The position numbers were made by a program, and so were the translations under genes. Below are positions 5,965 through 9,835 of a stretch of DNA of 9,835 bases, piece by piece; the stretch's first letter is position 1; every line of letters starts with the position of its first letter. The stretch is from NCBI GenBank assembly GCA_036338025.1, contig JAYZDB010000070.1, positions 1 through 9,835 of the forward strand, read 5' to 3'. The notes under the pieces are model-generated. The model was not told where the DNA came from and did no database searches. It saw nothing but the letters and a program-made list of their open reading frames with translations. This DNA is from JAYZDB01 sp036338025. Its GTDB lineage: Bacteria > Planctomycetota > UBA1135 > UBA2386.

Positions 5965-6701
5965 ACGCCGAGCGCGAGGCGGCTGGCGAGTACTTCGGGT
6001 AGGCCGGCTTCCAGGATCTTGCGCTGCGCGCTGTTGACGTCGTAGGCCACGCGTCGGATGCAGGCTTCGCCAGTATCCGTGTCAAAGATTGCGTAGGCTG
6101 CTCGCGGATCTTCATCACGCGGCTGCCCGACGCTGCCGACGTTCATCAGCACCTTGTGGCAGTCCGATACCTGGGCGGTGACCTCCGGACTGAAGGTGAC
6201 CTGTATGTCCTCGGGGTCCTCGGTGTTCTGCATGTAGATCGCAGGAACGTGGGAATGGCCGACGAAGCACATATGGGTGTTCTGTTCCCGTAGCGAGTCC
6301 TTGGCCTCGACGATACTCATCACGTAGCCGAACTGGCCCGGCAGATGCATGGTGCCGTGCACGACGGTGTAGTGCTCACGCTCGATAACAAGGGGCAGTT
6401 GGCGCAGGAAATCGAGTTCGTCGAAGGACAGCTGACTCGCGGTCCACTCGACGGCCTGCCGCGCGTAGGGATTGAAGTACTCGGTGGGCAGGTCCCCGAT
6501 CACAGCGGCGTCGTGGTTGCCGATGCACACGGTGCACTTCAGTTCTTGAACCAGGCGGATGCATTCGTGGGGTTCGGCGCCGTAGCCGACGATGTCGCCG
6601 ACCTGCACCCATTGGTCGATGTTGGCCTTTTGCAACTCAGCGACCACCGCCTGTAGGGCGTCAAGGTTGCTGTGAATGTCGCCGAGGATTCCTATTCGCA
6701 T
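5961..6701 (-). CDS. YfcE/MJ0936-type metallophosphoesterase
   Basis: Calcineurin-like phosphoesterase of 246 residues, probably cytoplasmic, hydrolysing a phosphodiester or phosphomonoester with two metal ions. All metal-site motifs are present: D8-x-H10 in ILGDIHSN, D36 in VGDIVGYG, N62-H63-D64 in CIGNHD, H115 in VVHGT, and H149/H151 in FVGHSHVP, followed by NVGSVGQPRD (187-196), a family signature. The substrate cannot be read from the sequence. ATG 6701 was chosen because MRIGILGDIHSN is the standard family N-terminus; an upstream in-frame ATG at 6746 would add an uncharacteristic stretch. It begins one base after the stop of the upstream membrane-protein gene (TGATATG), so translation is probably coupled by re-initiation; no Shine-Dalgarno is seen. 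Its stop TAG (5963-5961) overlaps the sigma gene stop on the other strand. Confidence 0.93.
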   Translation of the reverse strand: MRIGILGDIHSNLDALQAVVAELQKANIDQWVQVGDIVGYGAEPHECIRLVQELKCTVCIGNHDAAVIGDLPTEYFNPYARQAVEWTASQLSFDELDFLRQLPLVIEREHYTVVHGTMHLPGQFGYVMSIVEAKDSLREQNTHMCFVGHSHVPAIYMQNTEDPEDIQVTFSPEVTAQVSDCHKVLMNVGSVGQPRDEDPRAAYAIFDTDTGEACIRRVAYDVNSAQRKILEAGLPEVLASRLALGV

Positions 6702-6702
6702 A

Positions 6703-7380
6703 TCAGGAGCGGAGCCGATGCTTGCTGTGGGCGAGAGAGAAGGCAAGCCCGCCTATGGTTACGCAGACAGTGGACACGATGCTCAAAATACGCGGAGATC
6801 CGTATTCCGCCGCCGATATTTCGCTGCTCGTCAGTCCGGTGGAAATCACCGGCCCGAACCACTGCGCGGCGACAGCGAGGAAGAGCAACCAGCCGAACAC
6901 GAGGGTCGGTGTGCGAACCCGGACACGGAGCAGGATCGGACTCAGGCTGGCGGTCAGCAGGAGAAAACCAAGGCTCGACTCCGCGGTATCGAGGCACCTC
7001 CCCCACCCACCGCCGGACCCTGTATAGATACGGTCAACCGTATAAGAGACAGCAAGGGCTGCCAGCGCGAGTTGTGTGCCCAACCCCACCACCGCCAACC
7101 ACGGCACCAAGACCAGGGCACCGGGACCACGACCCAGCCGTTCCACCCAGTTGCGATCCTCCACCTGGCAAAATCGCAGGCATAGCGGCAGCATGCCGAA
7201 CCCGAGCATGAGGAGTGACTCGAGACTGGCCCAGTAGAACGGGACACCAGCCTCGAAGAAGAAGTCCGGCTCCTGCAATTTGACCAGGAGGGGCCACGAG
7301 ACAACCAGCACATATGGCCAGATCCCAAGCGCCCGGCTGAGATTCCTTGCCTCCAACAGACTGCATCGAAGGATGCTCAT
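6703..7380 (-). CDS. Hypothetical multi-pass membrane protein
   Basis: 225-residue protein that I do not recognise. About six hydrophobic segments are visible: around 20-36, 45-68, 86-112, 135-152, 160-182 and 200-215. The N-terminus is short and basic (SLLEARNLSRAL), and an Arg-rich loop (LLRVRVRTPT) lies between the fourth and fifth segments. The pattern of an N-terminal EAR...RAL segment and later leucine-rich helices recalls ABC-2 transporter permeases, but no diagnostic motif is present and no ATPase gene is adjacent. It is coupled to the metallophosphoesterase (TGATATG, one base apart), which suggests a joint function or shared expression. The start at 7380 has no visible Shine-Dalgarno. 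Its promoter must lie in or beyond the parA remnant on the other side. Confidence 0.7.
   Translation of the reverse strand: MSILRCSLLEARNLSRALGIWPYVLVVSWPLLVKLQEPDFFFEAGVPFYWASLESLLMLGFGMLPLCLRFCQVEDRNWVERLGRGPGALVLVPWLAVVGLGTQLALAALAVSYTVDRIYTGSGGGWGRCLDTAESSLGFLLLTASLSPILLRVRVRTPTLVFGWLLFLAVAAQWFGPVISTGLTSSEISAAEYGSPRILSIVSTVCVTIGGLAFSLAHSKHRLRS
7028..7043. repeat. 16-bp palindrome within the membrane protein gene
   Basis: ATACGGT/ACCGTAT arms surround a CA centre at 7028-7043, the same arm length and centre as the palindrome at 5004-5019 but with different sequence. It is followed directly by AAGAGACAG, so 7040-7052 reads GTATAAGAGACAG. The site is coding on the minus strand, so a regulatory role is doubtful. 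Confidence 0.35.
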
Positions 7381-7528
7381 CGGGGTGCAGGATGGCAGAA
7401 TCCGGCCATGGAACCAGCTTTTTTGGGGCCTATCTCAACTGGTCCTTTCGTCGCCCCCGTGCGCGGGATACATCATATGGTTCATGGTTCGTCCCAGGCG
7501 GTTACGAGGGAACCTGGGGCCCCGGCTG

Positions 7529-7663
7529 ATGACTTCGGAAGTCTACTGGGATCCGCAGCTAGTTGAGGCTGCGAGCCATGGTAGGACGGTTTTTGACTAC
7601 AATCTGGTTTCCAAGGGCGCACGCTCTTACGGCGAGTTGGTCCGGGAGGTTTTGTATGGTTGA
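7529..7663 (+). pseudogene. parA remnant (C-terminal fragment of a ParA/Soj ATPase)
   Basis: The 44 codons from ATG 7529 to TGA 7663 match the C-terminus of chromosomal ParA/Soj: LVEAASHGRTVFDYNLVSKG and then ARSYGELVREVL correspond to the family pattern RLSEAPSHGKPI.LYD.RSKGAEAYL.LAKEV. Similarity probably continues upstream in the same frame as LRGNLGPRLM, compared with VR.HFG.RVF. Weak ParA-like pieces occur further up in shifted frames (GLSQLV near 7427; MVHGSSQAVTRE near 7475-7510), but these could be chance. The Walker A P-loop, Walker B and all of the ATPase core are absent: only about 150 bp separate this from the opposite-strand membrane gene. The fragment stays open and overlaps the parB start by 8 bp (ATGGTTGA), the arrangement expected of an original parAB operon. 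It may be a truncated gene, a retained coupling peptide or an assembly junction. Confidence 0.7.
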
Positions 7664-8576
7664 TCGACGGCTAGGTAGAGGTTTGGAGTTCTTTTTGTCC
7701 GACACCAAGGAGACAGAGGCACTGTCTACCGCGACAGCGGGAACCGCCAAGAGCGGCGGAGACGAGATCAGCCAGCTGGAATTGAAGACGCTGGTGCCCA
7801 GCCGTTTTCAACCCCGGGCGGAGTTCGATGTCTCCGAACTGGAGGAGTTGGCAGCCTCCCTGCGGGCCTCGGGGGTGCTCCAGCCGATCCTCGTTCGGCC
7901 TACCCCGGAGGGTAAGTTTGAGATCATCTGTGGCGAAAGGCGCTGGCGGGCCGCCCAGCTGGCGGGCTTGGAGCGGATCCCAGCCCTGGTACGCGAGCTG
8001 AGCGACGAGACCGCGGCGGTGGTCGGGTTGGTCGAGAACGTCCAGCGGACCGACCTCAACGCGATTGAAAAGGCCCGGGCCTTCCGGCGGATCCAGCAGC
8101 TGACCCAGGCCAACCAGGCTGAGATTGCCAAGAGGGTAGGCCTGCAGCGCTCCACGGTGGCCAATATGCTCCGTTTGCTGGACTTGCCGAAGAGCGTCCA
8201 AGAGCACGTTTCACGTGGAACACTCTCGATGGGCCATGCCCGGGCGCTGTTGGGGCTGGCGGGGGCTGAGGAGCAGGTGACCGTGGCGGAGGAGATCATC
8301 CGCAAGCGGCTCAGCGTGCGCCAGGTCGAGGAGTTCATCCAGGTCCTGAATGCGGCTACCGAGCCACCCACCGCGGCGTCGGTAGCCAAGAAGGCCCCGA
8401 AGGGTCGGCCCGTTTGGGTCAACGAGATTGAAGAGCACCTGGTCGAGGCCCTGAACACCTCGGTGTCGGTAAAGTACGGCCGCAAGCGGTCGAAGATCAC
8501 GATCGAGTGTCTCGGCCGGGAAGAGTTCGAGCGGGTCTACGAGCTTCTGAAGGGGCTTGGCGGCGGGGAGGAGTAG
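7656..8576 (+). CDS. parB: ParB/Spo0J/Noc-family chromosome partitioning protein
   Basis: CTP-dependent DNA clamp that loads at parS and spreads along flanking DNA to organise and segregate the chromosome origin. The 306-residue product has every expected part: N-terminal LGRGLEFFL (6-14), the ParA-contacting region; ParB/sulfiredoxin-like CTPase domain at about 40-140 with FQPR (51-54), GERRWRA (93-99) and ENVQRTDLNAIE (127-138); helix-turn-helix region at about 150-205 including QAEIAKRVGLQRSTVANMLRL and GTLSMGHARALLGL; a linker; and a C-terminal dimerisation segment (SKITIECLGREEFERVYELL, 279-298). ATG 7656 has a good Shine-Dalgarno, GGGAGG at 7644-7649. It overlaps the end of the parA remnant by 8 bp. 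A parS site lies within its own coding sequence at codons 184-189, and a second lies 153 bp after the stop. The gene appears intact, so the partner ParA may be encoded elsewhere. Confidence 0.95.
   Translation: MVDRRLGRGLEFFLSDTKETEALSTATAGTAKSGGDEISQLELKTLVPSRFQPRAEFDVSELEELAASLRASGVLQPILVRPTPEGKFEIICGERRWRAAQLAGLERIPALVRELSDETAAVVGLVENVQRTDLNAIEKARAFRRIQQLTQANQAEIAKRVGLQRSTVANMLRLLDLPKSVQEHVSRGTLSMGHARALLGLAGAEEQVTVAEEIIRKRLSVRQVEEFIQVLNAATEPPTAASVAKKAPKGRPVWVNEIEEHLVEALNTSVSVKYGRKRSKITIECLGREEFERVYELLKGLGGGEE
8186..8235. repeat. 50-bp imperfect direct repeat containing parS, copy 1 (parB coding)
   Basis: Matches 8708-8757 at 43 of 50 positions without gaps, including 26 identical bases at 8204-8229. 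The offset is 522 bp (174 codons). Only 16 of these positions belong to parS, so the similarity extends well outside the binding site. Confidence 0.85.
8207..8222. promoter_or_regulatory. parS site inside parB
   Basis: CGTTTCACGTGGAACA differs at two positions from the canonical parS TGTTTCACGTGAAACA and keeps the CACGTG core. It encodes HVSRGT of ParB (184-189). Bacillus subtilis spo0J likewise carries a parS within its coding region, so the location is plausible and may support autoregulation or local loading. Confidence 0.85.
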
Positions 8577-8707
8577 GTTTTCCGGCCCGCGCCCGGCACC
8601 GCCGGGAACCACCTAACACCCTGGTAAGAAACAGGTTATGGTGATTTAGCTAATACGACGCGGGCTGGCAGGGACTCCTTCAGGGTGTCCGGGCCTCGGA
8701 TAACCTG

Positions 8708-8757
8708 GCCGAAGAGCGCCGAGAGGCACGTTTCACGTGGAACACTCTCGAGAGGCC
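8708..8757. repeat. 50-bp imperfect direct repeat containing parS, copy 2 (intergenic)
   Basis: Copy of the parB segment at 8186-8235 (43 of 50 identical; 26-bp perfect core at 8726-8751). Read in the parB frame it still gives PKSAERHVSRGTLSRG, against PKSVQEHVSRGTLSMG in ParB, so it looks like a duplicated fragment of parB. CGAGAG (8720-8725) and CTCTCG (8745-8750) flank the parS core as inverted arms. Confidence 0.85.
8729..8744. promoter_or_regulatory. Second parS site, intergenic downstream of parB
   Basis: CGTTTCACGTGGAACA, identical to the site at 8207-8222 and two mismatches from canonical parS. It lies 30 bp from the stop codon of the convergent cyclophilin-like gene. Two sites 522 bp apart beside parB indicate a ParB loading region, usually found near the replication origin. 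Confidence 0.85.
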
Positions 8758-8774
8758 CGCGCAGCTGGGCAGGC

Positions 8775-9835
8775 CTACTGAGACTTGAGTTTCGTCGACT
8801 CGATCAGGAGGTCGCGGGCCGGCACGCCCTGCCCACTATCGTCTTCGGTTTCGGTCAGGAAGTCGCCCTCGGCGATCTCCTTCAGGATGTCCATCCCTCG
8901 GATGATCTTGCCGAAGATCACGTAGTCACCATCGTAACTGGACGCACAGTCGTTCACGACCATGAAGAACCGGCGCGCTGAGGACTTGCCCTCCTTCTCC
9001 TGCTCGGCGGCGACCATGCCGGGGAAGAAGCTCAGCTTGTTGTCCTCGAATTCGAGGATGTCCTCTTCTTTGGCCTCGATCGGTTCCTTCCACTTCGGGC
9101 GATCGGTCTCCTTGGACTTGGGATGGCCGAGATGCACGGTGACCGGTGCGGTTTCTTCGTCCTGGCCTTTGCGGGCGCGCTTGATCTGGTGGATGCGCAT
9201 GCCCTTGTAGAGCTCCGCCGTGATGTTCTTTTTGAACTCCTCGACGTGCTTCTTGGCGGCCTTGGCGAACAAGCCGATCTCGATCTCCCCCAGGTCGGCG
9301 ATCTTGATGACCACAGTCTCCTTCGAGTCCGGAGCCGATCCCGCGAAGAACGCCTGGTGGTCGGTCTTGAACCGCTCATCGAGCGCGATGGCGGCCAGGA
9401 GCCGGTCGACCGGCACTCCGGACACCGCGTCTTCATACTTGGGCTTGTCGTCCTTGGGCTTCTTTGCGTCGTCCTTCGCCTTGTCCCGCTCGTCCTCTTT
9501 CTCCGTCAGGGCCTGGGGAGGGAAGGCGGATTCAGCGCAGAGGAGGTGCTTGGGGAAGTCCGACTTCAGGCGATTGCACAGGGTGTTCGCATCGGCGAAG
9601 CGGGCCTCGGCATAGGCCTTGTTGGCCGCAACCCAGACCAGCCATGGCTGACGGGGTTTGCCTTGGGCGGCTTGGATCTGCTGGTCGACGGCGTCTTGAT
9701 CAGTCCCCTTGAGATCGCTCATCAGGGATGTGACCAGGTCAGTGTGTCGGCCGGAAACGGTCCAGAACCACATCTGATCCTGCCACTGCTTCATGTTCTC
9801 GCTGACCGGCTGCAGGTCGATCTTGGTGCCGTAGG
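8775..9835 (-). CDS. Cyclophilin-like peptidyl-prolyl isomerase with degenerate active site (5' end missing)
   Basis: The frame is open to the right window edge, giving 352 visible residues, and no signal peptide follows the first ATG (9794), so the start lies outside the window. Numbering from that methionine: an N-terminal helical, TPR-like segment at about 50-88; a highly charged Lys/Asp/Glu linker at 97-122; and a cyclophilin-type domain at about 160-339. Recognisable cyclophilin pieces are IKIADLGEIEIGLFAKAAKKHVEEF (164-188 region), SFFPGMVAAEQ, ARRFFMVVND and YVIFGKIIRGMDILKEIA. The motif that normally reads FHR, with the catalytic Arg, is IHQ (201-203), and QFF reads RFF. Isomerase activity is therefore doubtful and the domain may be a chaperone or scaffold. 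It converges on parB; the promoter is off-window. The fold call is fairly firm; function and location are inferred. Confidence 0.8.
   Translation of the reverse strand, partial: YGTKIDLQPVSENMKQWQDQMWFWTVSGRHTDLVTSLMSDLKGTDQDAVDQQIQAAQGKPRQPWLVWVAANKAYAEARFADANTLCNRLKSDFPKHLLCAESAFPPQALTEKEDERDKAKDDAKKPKDDKPKYEDAVSGVPVDRLLAAIALDERFKTDHQAFFAGSAPDSKETVVIKIADLGEIEIGLFAKAAKKHVEEFKKNITAELYKGMRIHQIKRARKGQDEETAPVTVHLGHPKSKETDRPKWKEPIEAKEEDILEFEDNKLSFFPGMVAAEQEKEGKSSARRFFMVVNDCASSYDGDYVIFGKIIRGMDILKEIAEGDFLTETEDDSGQGVPARDLLIESTKLKSQ

Larger units (their letters stand above)
8577..8774. other. Convergent intergenic region with inverted repeats and second parS
   Basis: 198 bp between the 3' ends of parB and the cyclophilin-like gene. 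In order it holds: hairpin CCCGGC-ACC-GCCGGG at 8592-8606, a possible parB terminator without a U-tract; CAGGTTAT (8632-8639), inverted and repeated as ATAACCTG (8700-8707); the 8-bp palindrome TTAGCTAA (8646-8653) in a locally A/T-rich patch; and the parS-bearing repeat at 8708-8757. Confidence 0.6.

Noticed and set aside
7808..8500. Long minus-strand open frame opposite parB
   Set aside because: It is the shadow of a fully conserved parB and has no recognisable domain.
8685..8981. Plus-strand open frame starting in the second parS repeat, with ParB-like residues
   Set aside because: Only the duplicated 50 bp is ParB-like; the remainder is antisense to the cyclophilin-like gene. It is better described as a repeat than as a gene.
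1..9835. CRISPR array, insertion sequence, rRNA or tRNA genes
   Set aside because: No regularly spaced repeats, transposase motifs, terminal inverted repeats of an element, or RNA gene signatures were found.

Overview
This 9.8 kb window is GC-rich bacterial chromosome DNA. The gene content is alternative complex III subunits, a chromosomal ParB with parS sites, a primary-like sigma-70 factor without region 1.1, and a divergent secreted-type cyclophilin, with weak or absent Shine-Dalgarno sites. This fits a Gram-negative aerobe, with a planctomycete-like lineage as the best guess. That assignment is inference from gene content only; other ACIII-bearing phyla (Myxococcota, Acidobacteriota, Verrucomicrobiota) are not excluded.

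Layout. (1) 1-1896, minus strand: actA (pentaheme cytochrome c) and actB (molybdopterin-oxidoreductase-like iron-sulfur subunit, cut by the left edge), coupled by an ATGA overlap. They belong to the respiratory quinol:electron acceptor oxidoreductase ACIII. The first 61 bp of the window are an exact, in-frame copy of actB sequence 351 bp away, either a real duplication or an assembly fault. (2) 1897-2364: structured divergent intergenic region. (3) 2365-4868, plus strand: a three-gene cassette of NodU/CmcH-type carbamoyltransferase, SxtJ-like membrane protein and a DUF5989-like one-helix protein. The first and third genes share a promoter-like 12-mer at nearly the same distance from their start codons. 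(4) 5089-5964, plus: sigma-70 family factor, preceded by a 16-bp palindrome. (5) 5961-7380, minus: an unknown multi-pass membrane protein coupled to a YfcE/MJ0936-type metallophosphoesterase. The phosphoesterase and the sigma gene end on the same CTAG. (6) 7529-8757, plus: the C-terminal remnant of a parA, intact parB, one parS inside parB and a second parS downstream embedded in a 50-bp copy of the parB segment. (7) 8775-9835, minus: a cyclophilin-like protein with a degenerate active site, cut by the right edge.

The most notable part is the segregation locus: parB is intact, but parA survives only as about 44 codons that overlap the parB start, and the parS site appears to have been duplicated together with flanking parB coding sequence. 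Several assembly-type explanations are flagged beside the biological ones (61-bp terminal repeat, abrupt parA truncation, a 13-nt match to the Tn5 mosaic end).
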